64,000 nucleotides of DNA from an uncultured Prevotellaceae bacterium (GTDB lineage: Bacteria > Bacteroidota > Bacteroidia > Bacteroidales > Bacteroidaceae): positions 38,935 through 102,934 of the forward strand of contig ONWA01000006.1 in the NCBI GenBank assembly GCA_900321425.1. The letters are read 5' to 3'. The translations under genes were made by a program, and so were the position numbers. Shown piece after piece: positions 33,161 to 41,943 of this stretch (the first letter of the stretch is position 1; each line of letters starts with the position of its first letter). The notes beneath the pieces are model-generated. The model made no database searches. It saw only the letters and a program-made list of their open reading frames with translations, and was not told the DNA's origin.

Positions 33161-35089
33161 TTATTCTTCGTCTATGAGTTTCGCGCCTTCCATCTTCACA
33201 ATCCTATTATAGATATCGTCGTTTGTCTTCAGGATAGCGTGAAGATCTCTATACAGTCTTAAACGGAAGCGTACCATACGGAAATAGAAAAAGACACCTA
33301 CTGGTATGATGAGACCAGTCGCTACGTTCAGCCATTTCTTTTGGAATGGACGGGTGTGGGCATGAGTGGCAATGATAGGGTAGTCGTTCAACTTGCTCAG
33401 GATATACTTGTCTGTTGTGAATCCGAGGTCCTCAACGACCGTTTCCAGCACATTGTTAATCTCCTCTATTTCCTGGTCGTCACCAGCATGGAAGAATACC
33501 CTGATGGGATTCGGCCAGTATAGCAACTTGTGCTGTTCGTTGTATCTCCTGATGTTTGTTGTTATCTCGTTCAGCATATCCATGTCTAACTCATAATCAG
33601 GAGGAGAGATAATGACTTCCTTCCTGTAGATATGCCGTTTTATTCTCAGTCCAAGCATACGCATGGCAATCTCTTTATAGAGATCAATGTGGAAGACAAC
33701 AGAATCGTTGGTTGCTTTGTAGGTAAAGAAAGCTGCAACGGGCGCTAGGGCAACGGTAGAGATCAGTTTACCGTACCATACGGTCCATTCGTCTTCTCGT
33801 GCCATACGCATTCCAGTATTTTCAAAGATATAATAGATAATAAACACGAGTACGGCAATGATGACAGGAACCCCCAGACCTCCTTTGCGGATGATGGCTC
33901 CAAGTGGAGCTCCGATAAAGAAGAAAATAATGCAGAGAAGAGATAATGTTATCTTGTTAATTCCTTCGATTTGATGCCATCGTTCGTTACGTTTCAGCCC
34001 GAAGATGTATTCTCCCTTCATGTCCAAATCGAATGATGCAGATTGGGCGTTATTGAAAGCACTCTTGATGGCGTTTTGCTTCTGATCGTTGGAAAGACGG
34101 GCAAACACGGAATCGAAGTCGACGGTACTTTTCTCCATCTCCTTGACGACTTTCAACGAATCTGCCTTACTGAGAACGGGCTGTCTCATGATACCCATCT
34201 GTGCCTGTTGATAGAAGGCGAGACCTACGCTGTCGTTGAAGACCTTGATAGAGTCTAAGTCGGACATGATTTGCTGAAGACTTTTCGATGTGGCATCATT
34301 CCTGACAGCGGCAATGTCTGATACCGTAAATCCGCCATCGAAATCCAGTAGAATGGTTTTATACCAGAATGTCTCTCGACGATAAGGGATGCTGGCGCTG
34401 TTACCCATATCTTGTGAACGCATATTCTCAAACCATTCTCCATTGTATAGACTCAACAGAAGATGTTTTTTCTCTGCTGTCGATTGTAGCTTGCCTGAAT
34501 CAGCCAGTATGATGGCAGCATCCTCGTAGCTGTTTGACATCCTGTAAATCATAATGCCATACAACATACCTGTTTCCAGATCTTTCTTCTGCACATATAG
34601 GTTGGTACCAGGTATGCCGTCGTAAAAGATGCCTTCAGGAATCTCCAGCTCAGGACTTTTCTGTCGCATGGCCAGTAGTAATTGGCGGAAAGACTGGTTG
34701 GCGTGTGGTCCTACAACATTCTGAAAATAAAAAGAACAGCTTGCAATCAGTATCGCTACCACGATCAATGGACGAAAAGCCTGCATCAGAGAGATGCCAG
34801 CAGCCTTGATGGCTGTCAGTTCAGAGCTTTCTCCCAGATTTCCAAAAGCGATGAGTGAAGAGAGGAGGATGGCAAGAGGAAAGGCTTGGGGCATCAGCAT
34901 AAGTCCCATATACCAGAAAAACTGAGCAAGCACTTCCAACGACAGACCTTTTCCAATCAGTTCGTCGACATACTTCCATAGGAACTGCATCATCAGAACG
35001 AACTGACAAATTAAGAAAGTTCCCACAAACAGTAGACCGAACTGCTTGATGATGAAGATATCCAGTTTTTTGATGAGACGGGGCATCAT
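33161..35089 (-). CDS. LptF/LptG-family lipopolysaccharide export permease (YjgP/YjgQ)
   Basis: The 642 residues have N-terminal transmembrane helices (FGLLFVGTFLICQFVLMMQFLW), a large periplasmic jellyroll-like segment (residues 125-340), and further helices (LSLLCIIFFFIGAPLGAIIRKGG). The last 180 residues are an additional cytoplasmic and membrane region seen in long Bacteroidota versions. LptF/G form the inner-membrane part of the LPS transporter with LptB. The ATG at 35089 overlaps the stop of the START-like gene as ATGA, so the two are coupled. Confidence 0.88.
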   Translation of the reverse strand: MMPRLIKKLDIFIIKQFGLLFVGTFLICQFVLMMQFLWKYVDELIGKGLSLEVLAQFFWYMGLMLMPQAFPLAILLSSLIAFGNLGESSELTAIKAAGISLMQAFRPLIVVAILIASCSFYFQNVVGPHANQSFRQLLLAMRQKSPELEIPEGIFYDGIPGTNLYVQKKDLETGMLYGIMIYRMSNSYEDAAIILADSGKLQSTAEKKHLLLSLYNGEWFENMRSQDMGNSASIPYRRETFWYKTILLDFDGGFTVSDIAAVRNDATSKSLQQIMSDLDSIKVFNDSVGLAFYQQAQMGIMRQPVLSKADSLKVVKEMEKSTVDFDSVFARLSNDQKQNAIKSAFNNAQSASFDLDMKGEYIFGLKRNERWHQIEGINKITLSLLCIIFFFIGAPLGAIIRKGGLGVPVIIAVLVFIIYYIFENTGMRMAREDEWTVWYGKLISTVALAPVAAFFTYKATNDSVVFHIDLYKEIAMRMLGLRIKRHIYRKEVIISPPDYELDMDMLNEITTNIRRYNEQHKLLYWPNPIRVFFHAGDDQEIEEINNVLETVVEDLGFTTDKYILSKLNDYPIIATHAHTRPFQKKWLNVATGLIIPVGVFFYFRMVRFRLRLYRDLHAILKTNDDIYNRIVKMEGAKLIDEE

Positions 35090-35487
35090 AGGATTCCACT
35101 AACCCGATGCAGACGCTCTAAGTTCTTATCCCAAAGATCGTGGAGGTAGTCTATATCGTCTGATTCTGCATAGTCTGTGATGTGCAACGTCAGCAAATCA
35201 GTCAACTCGCTTTTTTCTATTCTCATTTCCCAGAAGGTGGTGTCGTCTTCATGATAGTCCCAATGAAGGCGGATATAATGATTCTTGGCAATCTCCTGAA
35301 TGTGGGCAGTCTTAGTGTCTTGTTCTGTCCAAGGCTCACCCCAGGTAAAAGAAAGAGCCTGGCCATTCTCAACGACATGATCCGCTAGCCATTTTTCTAA
35401 GCCAGCTGCGTTGCCGATGAGCCCCCAAACAATATTTCTGCTTTTGGCAGACAGAGGGTATTCAAGGTCTATTCTCTTATTCTCCAT
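35086..35487 (-). CDS. START-like/AHSA1-like domain protein
   Basis: The start is set at 35487 (MENKRIDLEYPLSAKSRNIVW), since upstream residues are non-conserved leader. The 133-residue product has the AHSA1/START-like beta-strand and helix pattern (LSFTWGEPW, FWEMRIEKSELTDLLTLHITD). Such small proteins are frequently found beside LptF-type permeases in Bacteroidota. The biochemical role is unknown; a hydrophobic ligand is implied by the fold. It is followed by, and overlaps, lptF. Confidence 0.75.
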   Translation of the reverse strand: MENKRIDLEYPLSAKSRNIVWGLIGNAAGLEKWLADHVVENGQALSFTWGEPWTEQDTKTAHIQEIAKNHYIRLHWDYHEDDTTFWEMRIEKSELTDLLTLHITDYAESDDIDYLHDLWDKNLERLHRVSGIL

Positions 35488-35578
35488 ATAAATGATGTGT
35501 AATAATCTGAATCTTTTTTGATGTTCACGGCACAAAATTACGAAATTTATCCGAAAAGGAAATAAAAATAAAGAAAAA

Positions 35579-35610
35579 TTTTGTGATTTCGAAACTTTGT
35601 ATTACCTTTG
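35579..35610 (+). promoter_or_regulatory. tRNA-Met promoter
   Basis: The -33 box TTTTG at 35579-35583 and the -7 box TACCTTTG at 35603-35610 are spaced by 19 bases. The mature tRNA begins 20 bases later. This is a strong consensus match. Confidence 0.65.
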
Positions 35611-35629
35611 CAGCCGCAAAACAGGTTAT

Positions 35630-35703
35630 GGCGGGATAGCTCAGCTGGTTAGAGCGCATGATTCATAATCATGAGGTCGCCGGTTCAATCCCGGCTCCCG
35701 CTA
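35630..35703 (+). tRNA. tRNA-Met (anticodon CAT)
   Basis: A full cloverleaf folds from GGCGGGA to TCCCGCT-A (74 bases, including the discriminator A at 35703). The D arm is GCTC/GAGC, the anticodon stem CATGA/TCATG has loop TTCATAA (anticodon CAT), and the T arm is GCCGG-TTCAATC-CCGGC. The first acceptor pair is G-U. CCA is not encoded. It reads as an elongator Met tRNA, though a CAT anticodon could also be a lysidine-modified Ile tRNA, which the sequence alone does not settle. Confidence 0.9.
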
Positions 35704-35771
35704 CTGAAAGGAAGAGCAACTACGGAAAACGTGGTTGCTTTTTTATTGTCGTACATCTACAAACAAGTGAT

Positions 35772-36956
35772 ATGAAGGATTTTAATTTCTATGCCCCCAC
35801 GCAGGTGGCTTTCGGCAAATCGTCAGAAGAGCGGTTGCCTGAACTAATACGTCAATATGGCGGTACAAAGGTTTTGGTTCATTACGGTGGTCAGAGTGCC
35901 CGTAAGTCAGGACTTTTACAGAAAGTTTTCGACCTATTGAATGCTGCCCATCTTCCTTACATAGAGATGGGTGGAGTGGTTCCTAACCCTCTTTTGTCGA
36001 TGGTTTATCAAGGTATTGAACTTTGTCGTCGTGAGAAGGTGGACTTCATCTTGGCCGTTGGCGGTGGAAGTGTGATTGACTCTTCGAAGGCGATTGCCCT
36101 TGGTGTCCCTTATGAGGGTGATGTGTGGGATTTTTGGGAGGGGAAGGCCCAACCGGCTTGTTGTTTGCCTGTAGGTACTATCCTGACCATTCCTGCCGCA
36201 GGCAGCGAGATGAGTAACTCTTGTGTGGTGACCAAGGACGAGGGATTGATTAAACGTGGTATTGGCAATAATCTTATCCGTTGTAAGTTTGCTATTATGA
36301 ATCCTGAAAGAACCTTTACACTGCCTCCTTATCAGACGGCCGCTGGTGTGACGGATATTATGATGCATACGATGGAGCGCTACTTCTGTGGCCATTGGGA
36401 CATGACACTAACGGACGCGATTGCTGAGGCTCTTCTTCGCACGGTGAAAGAGGCGGTGTTTGAGGTGCTGAAAAATCCTGAAGATTATCGGTATCGTGCG
36501 CAGATTATGTGGGCAGGTAGTTTGGCCCATAATGACTTGACGGAATGTGGTCTTGAGAAGGATTTCGCCACTCATCGTCTGGAGCATGAGTTAAGTGCTC
36601 TTTTCGGAGTAACACATGGTGCGGGTCTGGCGGCTATGTGGGGCAGTTGGGCTCGTTATGTAATGAAAAATAACGTTCCTCGGTTTGTGCAGTTTGCCGT
36701 TAATGTGATGGGCGTGCAGAACGACTTCACAAATCCTGAGCAAACGGCTCTCAAAGGTATTGAGGCGATGGAGCGATTCTATCGTGCCATCGGTATGCCT
36801 ACGAGCATTCCTGAACTGGTGGGACGTGCTGTTACGGACGAAGAGATTGCCATGATGGTTCAGAAAGCCAGTCGAGGAGGAACGGTGAAACTGGGTGCTA
36901 TCCAGGTGTTGGATACAGAAGATATGGCCGCCATCTATCGTATGGCACAAGCATAA
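35772..36956 (+). CDS. Iron-containing alcohol dehydrogenase (YqhD/BDH type)
   Basis: The 394 residues start at ATG 35772, as the open frame extends back into the tRNA gene. It has an NAD(P)-binding GGGSVIDSSKAIA, the TIPAAGSEMSNSCVV segment, and metal ligands in GVTDIMMHTMERY, HRLEHELSALFGVTHGAGLA. It reduces aldehydes to alcohols in fermentation; substrate unknown. It is close to the YqhD/BdhA branch. It stands alone and may be read with the tRNA promoter or its own. Confidence 0.88.
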   Translation: MKDFNFYAPTQVAFGKSSEERLPELIRQYGGTKVLVHYGGQSARKSGLLQKVFDLLNAAHLPYIEMGGVVPNPLLSMVYQGIELCRREKVDFILAVGGGSVIDSSKAIALGVPYEGDVWDFWEGKAQPACCLPVGTILTIPAAGSEMSNSCVVTKDEGLIKRGIGNNLIRCKFAIMNPERTFTLPPYQTAAGVTDIMMHTMERYFCGHWDMTLTDAIAEALLRTVKEAVFEVLKNPEDYRYRAQIMWAGSLAHNDLTECGLEKDFATHRLEHELSALFGVTHGAGLAAMWGSWARYVMKNNVPRFVQFAVNVMGVQNDFTNPEQTALKGIEAMERFYRAIGMPTSIPELVGRAVTDEEIAMMVQKASRGGTVKLGAIQVLDTEDMAAIYRMAQA

Positions 36957-37035
36957 TTTCTTGATTTCACACAAGGAATAAGAATAAAATGAAATTTTAT
37001 TTCGCAAAAAGAGTGGTGAATTCTACTCTTTTTTG

Positions 37036-37043
37036 TATCTTTG
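37036..37043 (+). promoter_or_regulatory. Promoter -7 box for the purH-mreB cluster
   Basis: TATCTTTG at 37036-37043 lies 29 bases before the IMP cyclohydrolase start. A clear -33 box is not seen. Confidence 0.45.
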
Positions 37044-37072
37044 CCAACCAAAGAAATTATTGTAGAAATAAA

Positions 37073-37672
37073 ATGGCTCAGAAAAAGAAAATCAAAACCG
37101 CATTGGTATCAGTTTTTCACAAGGATGGTCTTGATGAACTACTGAAGAAACTGCACGAAGAAGGAGTGAAATTTCTCTCTACAGGAGGCACTCAGAGTTT
37201 TATTGAATCGTTAGGCTATGATTGCCAAAAAGTGGAAGATGTGACCACATACCCCTCTATTCTTGGTGGTCGTGTGAAGACCTTACATCCCAAGATATTT
37301 GGTGGTATCTTAGGTCGTCGCGACAATGCAGGCGATCAGGAACAGATGCGTCAGTATGACATTCCAGAGATAGACCTGGTGATAGTTGATCTATATCCCT
37401 TTGAACAGACCGTAGCCAGTGGGGCCAGTGAGGCAGATATCATTGAGAAAATCGATATTGGCGGTATCTCACTTATCCGTGCTGGGGCCAAGAATTTTAA
37501 GGATGTAGTCATCGTTCCCAGCAAGGCAGAGTATCAGTTGCTTTTGGATTTGTTGAAGAAGAAAGGTGCTGAGACCGATATCGAGGACCGTCGAGTGTTT
37601 GCTGAGCGTGCCTTTGGAGTGAGCAGCCGTTATGATACTGCCATCCATGAGTGGTTTGAAAAGAATAAATAA
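37073..37672 (+). CDS. purH: Stand-alone IMP cyclohydrolase domain (PurH N-terminal part only)
   Basis: The start is set at ATG 37073 (MAQKKKIKTALVSVFHKDGL); the in-frame upstream region crosses the promoter. The 199 residues are the MGS-like IMPCH domain: LSTGGTQSFIESLGYD, KTLHPKIFGGILGRRD, VDLYPFEQT, and IDIGGISLIRAGAKNF. In most bacteria this domain is fused to the AICAR formyltransferase domain (about 510 residues total). Here the frame stops at the domain boundary, after YDTAIHEWFEKNK. The formyltransferase would have to be elsewhere. It is followed 24 bases later by mreB, the usual neighbour in this phylum. Confidence 0.82.
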   Translation: MAQKKKIKTALVSVFHKDGLDELLKKLHEEGVKFLSTGGTQSFIESLGYDCQKVEDVTTYPSILGGRVKTLHPKIFGGILGRRDNAGDQEQMRQYDIPEIDLVIVDLYPFEQTVASGASEADIIEKIDIGGISLIRAGAKNFKDVVIVPSKAEYQLLLDLLKKKGAETDIEDRRVFAERAFGVSSRYDTAIHEWFEKNK

Positions 37673-37696
37673 ACGATCAATAATTAAGCAAAAGAT

Positions 37697-38719
37697 ATGG
37701 GATTCTTTAGTTTCGTCCAGGAGATAGCAATGGACCTGGGTACAGCCAATACGATTATTATCAGTGATGATAAGATCGTGGTAGATGAGCCTTCTGTGGT
37801 TGCACTTGACCGTCGTACTGACAAGATGATTGCAGTAGGTGAGAAGGCTAAGATGATGTATGAGAAGACGCACGACAATATTCGTACTATTCGTCCTTTG
37901 CGCGATGGTGTGATTGCCGATTTCTCTGCTTGTGAGCAGATGATGCGCGGTCTGATTAAGATGGTGCATACGGGTAGTCGTCTGTTTTCTCCGTCTCTTC
38001 GTATGGTGATTGGTGTTCCTTCGGGCTCTACGGAGGTAGAGTTGCGTGCCGTACGCGATTCAGCTGAGCACGCTGACGGTCGTGATGTCTATCTGATTTT
38101 TGAGCCGATGGCTGCTGCTATCGGTATTGGTATTGACGTGGAGGCTCCTGAGGGCAATATGATTGTCGATATCGGTGGTGGTACCACAGAGATAGCTGTG
38201 ATCTCCTTAGGTGGTATTGTCACAAATACCAGTATCAAAGTGGCTGGTGATGATCTGAACTTGGATATTCAGGAATATATGTCTCGTCAACATAATGTGA
38301 AGGTGAGCGAGCGTATGGCTGAGCGCGTAAAGATCCATGTGGGTTCTGCGCTGACAGACTTGGGTGATGAGGCGCCAGAGGATTTTATTGTCAATGGTCC
38401 TAACCGTATTACAGCTCTGCCGATGGAAGTACCTGTATGCTATCAGGAGATTGCCCATTGTATTGACAAGACTATTGCACGTATCGAGGCCGCTATATTG
38501 GCAGCCTTGGAGAATACTCCCCCTGAGTTGTATGCCGATATTGTGAGAAACGGTATCTACCTGACTGGTGGAGGAGCGCTCCTGCGTGGTCTCGCCAAGC
38601 GTCTGACGGATAAGATCAATATTCCTTTCATCGTTGCTGAGGATCCCCTTCGTTGCGTAGCACGTGGCGCAGGCATCGCTTTGAAGAATGTTGATCGTTT
38701 CTCGTTCTTGATGCGATAA
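37697..38719 (+). CDS. mreB: Rod-shape protein MreB
   Basis: This 340-residue actin-like ATPase has a phosphate-1 motif MDLGTANTII, the mid-domain VIGVPSGSTEVELRA, phosphate-2 IVDIGGGTTEIAVISLGGI, and the C-terminal adenosine motif LTGGGALLRGLAKRL. It forms membrane-bound filaments that guide peptidoglycan synthesis, working with MreC, MreD, PBP2 and RodA encoded downstream. It starts the morphogenesis part of the operon, with normal length. Confidence 0.95.
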   Translation: MGFFSFVQEIAMDLGTANTIIISDDKIVVDEPSVVALDRRTDKMIAVGEKAKMMYEKTHDNIRTIRPLRDGVIADFSACEQMMRGLIKMVHTGSRLFSPSLRMVIGVPSGSTEVELRAVRDSAEHADGRDVYLIFEPMAAAIGIGIDVEAPEGNMIVDIGGGTTEIAVISLGGIVTNTSIKVAGDDLNLDIQEYMSRQHNVKVSERMAERVKIHVGSALTDLGDEAPEDFIVNGPNRITALPMEVPVCYQEIAHCIDKTIARIEAAILAALENTPPELYADIVRNGIYLTGGGALLRGLAKRLTDKINIPFIVAEDPLRCVARGAGIALKNVDRFSFLMR

Positions 38720-38731
38720 ATCTTAGGAGGC

Positions 38732-39589
38732 ATGCGCAACCTACTGGCTTTCTTAGTCAAATATTACCACTGGTTTGTCTTCGTCTGTTTGGAGATTATT
38801 GGTATGACGCTGTTGTTCCAATACAACAGTTATCATGCTAGTGTGTGGTTCTCGTCTGCTAATGCTGTAGCCGGTAAGGTGTATGAGTGGGATGCTGCTG
38901 TGCGGTCTTATCTCTCGATGGGACAGGTGAATCGTCAGCTCACCACTCGTATCTTCTATCTGGAGCGGCAGACCCAACAGTTGCGTGAGGCCTATGAACG
39001 ACTGACAGGCGATACTACTCTACAGGAACGTGAAGGGTGGAATTTCATCCGTCAGTATCAGTTGATACCCACCAAGGTGATATCGAATTCTGTCAGCCAC
39101 CCCAATAACCTGATGACGATTGATAAGGGTCGTCTGGATGGTGTGAAAAAAAATATGGGTGTTGTGTGTGGAACAGGTATCGTGGGCGTCGTCTATATGG
39201 TCTCCGACCATTATTCGGTGGTGATACCCGCTCTTAACCGTCATAGCCAGATCAGTTGTTCTATCCGCAATCGTGGGTATTTTGGCTATTTGAAATGGAC
39301 AGGTGGTGATGCCAGTATCGCTTATGTAGAGGATATTCCCCGCCATGCGTATTTCAAGCGTGGGGAGTGGGTAGAGACCAATGGCTATTCTTCTATTTTC
39401 CCTAAAGGAGTGTTGGTTGGTAAAATTGTGGAAGTGTATAACTCAAAGGACGGTTTGTCCTATCGTCTGAAGGTGCAGCTCTCTACTGACTTTGCCCATC
39501 TTAGTGAAGTATGTGTGATCAATGATTCTACGATTGCCGAGCGGTTGAATCTGCTCCAGTCTGCGAAGGATTCCCTGACAATCCATTAA
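38732..39589 (+). CDS. mreC: Rod-shape protein MreC
   Basis: The 285 residues have one N-terminal transmembrane helix (HWFVFVCLEIIGMTLLFQY), a coiled coil (RIFYLERQTQQLREAYERL), and the periplasmic beta domain (VGVVYMVSDHYSVVIPAL and WVETNGYSSIFPKGVLVGKI). An AGGAGG lies one base before the ATG, which is unusual here and too close for a normal Shine-Dalgarno. It couples MreB to PBP2 in the periplasm. Confidence 0.9.
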   Translation: MRNLLAFLVKYYHWFVFVCLEIIGMTLLFQYNSYHASVWFSSANAVAGKVYEWDAAVRSYLSMGQVNRQLTTRIFYLERQTQQLREAYERLTGDTTLQEREGWNFIRQYQLIPTKVISNSVSHPNNLMTIDKGRLDGVKKNMGVVCGTGIVGVVYMVSDHYSVVIPALNRHSQISCSIRNRGYFGYLKWTGGDASIAYVEDIPRHAYFKRGEWVETNGYSSIFPKGVLVGKIVEVYNSKDGLSYRLKVQLSTDFAHLSEVCVINDSTIAERLNLLQSAKDSLTIH

Positions 39590-39602
39590 TACAAGCGCAA
39601 GT

Positions 39603-40112
39603 ATGTCTGTTGATGTCATCAAACGATTCGTATTGTTCTTCATCATGTGCCTCGTTCAGGTGCTGTTGCTCAACCACTTCCATCTGTTAGGGGGGGCCAC
39701 CCCTTTGTTCTACGTCTATTTTGTGGTGACGTTTCGCAGAGGGTATCCCAGATGGGCGTCGATGCTTTGGAGTTTTGCACTGGGACTGACGATTGATACC
39801 TTCTCGAATACCCCTGGACTTGCTACCTCTTCGCTGACGTTGATAGCCTTCCTTCAGCCGTATTTGCTGGAACTGTTCGTGCCTCGCGATGCAGCCGAGG
39901 ATATGCATTGTTCGCGTAAGGCACTGGGTAGTATGCGCTTCTTCTGGTTGGCAGGTATCATTACGATGATTTATTGCTTCACTTTCTTTACACTTGAGGC
40001 CTTCGGCTTTTTTGATTTCTTCCGTTGGCTGATGTGTATCATTGGCAGTTTTGTACTGACGTTACTGCTTGTTTTTGTGGCAGAGGAACTACGTATCAGC
40101 GAGAAACTATAG
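39603..40112 (+). CDS. mreD: Rod-shape protein MreD
   Basis: This 169-residue membrane protein has five or so hydrophobic helices, with LFFIMCLVQVLLLNHFHLLGG at the start and LALGLTIDTFSNTPGLATSSL typical of MreD. It is a small integral membrane partner of MreC in the elongasome. It lies 13 bases after mreC and 7 bases before the PBP2 gene. Confidence 0.85.
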   Translation: MSVDVIKRFVLFFIMCLVQVLLLNHFHLLGGATPLFYVYFVVTFRRGYPRWASMLWSFALGLTIDTFSNTPGLATSSLTLIAFLQPYLLELFVPRDAAEDMHCSRKALGSMRFFWLAGIITMIYCFTFFTLEAFGFFDFFRWLMCIIGSFVLTLLLVFVAEELRISEKL

Positions 40113-40119
40113 TGGTCAG

Positions 40120-41940
40120 ATGGTGGAGAGAGAGTACGAGTTGGAGAAACGCAAATATGTGATTGCGGGAGTGGCCGTCTTCATCGTGGTCATTTATACC
40201 ATTCGTCTGTTCTTCCTCCAGATTATGAGTGACGACTATAAGAAGAATGCCGACTCTAATGCGTTTCTCAAGAAGATAGAATACCCCTCGCGTGGTGCCA
40301 TCACTGATCGGAATGGGAAGCTGATGGTCTATAATCAGCCTTCTTATGACATCATGGTGGTGATGAACGAGATTAAGGACCGTCTGGACACGATAGCCTT
40401 TTGTCAGGCACTCCATATCACTCGTGAGGAGTTCGATCGAAGAATGGCTACGATGAAGGACCGTTCTAAGAATCCAGGCTATTCGCGTTTCACCCAACAG
40501 TTGTTTATCAGTCAGTTGAGCGACAGGGACTATAGTATCTTCCAGGAACAGATGTATCGTTTTCCTGGTTTCTATGTTCAGCGTCGAAGCATCCGTCAGT
40601 ATGAGTATCCTTATGCTGCCCATGTGTTGGGTGATGTGGCAGAGGTGTCTACGGCCGATATCGAGGAAGACGATTACTATCAGCCAGGCGACTATATCGG
40701 TAAGTTGGGCGTTGAACGGAAGTATGAGAAGCAGTTACGTGGTGAAAAGGGTATGCAGATCCTGTTGCGTGACGCGCATGGTAGGATACAGGGAAGATAT
40801 AAGAATGGCGCGTTCGACCGTCGTCCTATTCCTGGGAAGAACCTGACGCTGAGTATCGACCTTGAGCTACAGGCGCTGGGAGAACGACTGTTGGAGGGAA
40901 AAATTGGCAGTATTGTGGCCATCGAGCCCTCTACGGGCGAGGTGCTGTGTATGGTGTCTGCCCCTTCGTACGATCCCCGTCTGATGGTGGGTCGTCAGCG
41001 AAGCAAGAACCATCTGCTCTTGAGTCGTGATGTGTGGAAACCCTTGTTGAACCGTAGTATCATGGGACAGTATCCTCCTGGCAGTACGTTTAAGACTACT
41101 CAGGGACTGACCTTCCTGACCGAAGGTATTATCACGCCCCAGACCCAGTATCCCTGCTATCATGGTTTCAGCTTCCGAGGATTGCACGTAGGCTGTCACG
41201 GTCATGCTTCGCCGTTGTCCATCGTTCCCGCGCTGAGCACGTCGTGCAACGGTTTCTTCTGTTGGGGACTGTATCACATGATTGGAAAGAAGGAGAAATA
41301 CGGTTCTGTACAGAAGGCGATGAATACCTGGCGTGACTATATGGTGAGCATGGGGTTCGGCTACCGACTGGGTGTCGACCTGCCTGGTGAGAAACGTGGT
41401 CTCATCCCCAATGCGGAGTTCTACGATAAAGCCTATAAAGGTTCGTGGAATGGTCTTACCATCATCAGTATCTCCATCGGTCAGGGTGAGGTGAACGCCA
41501 CACCGCTCCAGATTGCCAACCTTGCGGCAACGATAGCCAACAGGGGGTATTATTACGTTCCTCACGTTGTACGTAAGGTACAGGGTGAACCCCTGGACAG
41601 CATTTATACCGTTCGTCATCAGTCGATGGCCTCCCGTGAAGCCTATGAGTATGTTGTGAAGGGTATGCGTGCTTCTGCTCTGGGCGGCACCTGTCATGCT
41701 TTAGGGCGCTACGACTTCGAGGTGTGTGGTAAGACGGGAACGGCTCAGAACCGTGGTCACGACCACTCTGTCTTTATGGGTTTTGCACCGATGGACAAGC
41801 CTCAGATTGCCGTTGCCGTTTATGTGGAAAACGGTGGTTGGGGAGCTGATTACGGTGTGCCCATAGGAGGGTTGATTATGGAACAGTATCTACATGGAAA
41901 ACTCTCTGAGGCTTCTGAGAAGAGGGCCATAGGAGGATAG
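40120..41940 (+). CDS. mrdA: Penicillin-binding protein 2 (peptidoglycan transpeptidase)
   Basis: The start is set at ATG 40120 (MVEREYELEKRKYVI), 8 bases past mreD; an upstream in-frame start would overlap mreD. There is one N-terminal transmembrane helix, a dimerisation domain (HVLGDVAEVS), and the transpeptidase with SxxK PPGSTFKT, SxN in STSCNGFF, and KTGTAQN. It crosslinks peptidoglycan in the elongasome together with RodA. The full 606-residue length is normal. Confidence 0.93.
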   Translation: MVEREYELEKRKYVIAGVAVFIVVIYTIRLFFLQIMSDDYKKNADSNAFLKKIEYPSRGAITDRNGKLMVYNQPSYDIMVVMNEIKDRLDTIAFCQALHITREEFDRRMATMKDRSKNPGYSRFTQQLFISQLSDRDYSIFQEQMYRFPGFYVQRRSIRQYEYPYAAHVLGDVAEVSTADIEEDDYYQPGDYIGKLGVERKYEKQLRGEKGMQILLRDAHGRIQGRYKNGAFDRRPIPGKNLTLSIDLELQALGERLLEGKIGSIVAIEPSTGEVLCMVSAPSYDPRLMVGRQRSKNHLLLSRDVWKPLLNRSIMGQYPPGSTFKTTQGLTFLTEGIITPQTQYPCYHGFSFRGLHVGCHGHASPLSIVPALSTSCNGFFCWGLYHMIGKKEKYGSVQKAMNTWRDYMVSMGFGYRLGVDLPGEKRGLIPNAEFYDKAYKGSWNGLTIISISIGQGEVNATPLQIANLAATIANRGYYYVPHVVRKVQGEPLDSIYTVRHQSMASREAYEYVVKGMRASALGGTCHALGRYDFEVCGKTGTAQNRGHDHSVFMGFAPMDKPQIAVAVYVENGGWGADYGVPIGGLIMEQYLHGKLSEASEKRAIGG

Positions 41941-41943
41941 CGT

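Noticed and set aside
40867-41697. 276-codon minus-strand open frame
   Set aside because: Antisense to the transpeptidase domain of PBP2.
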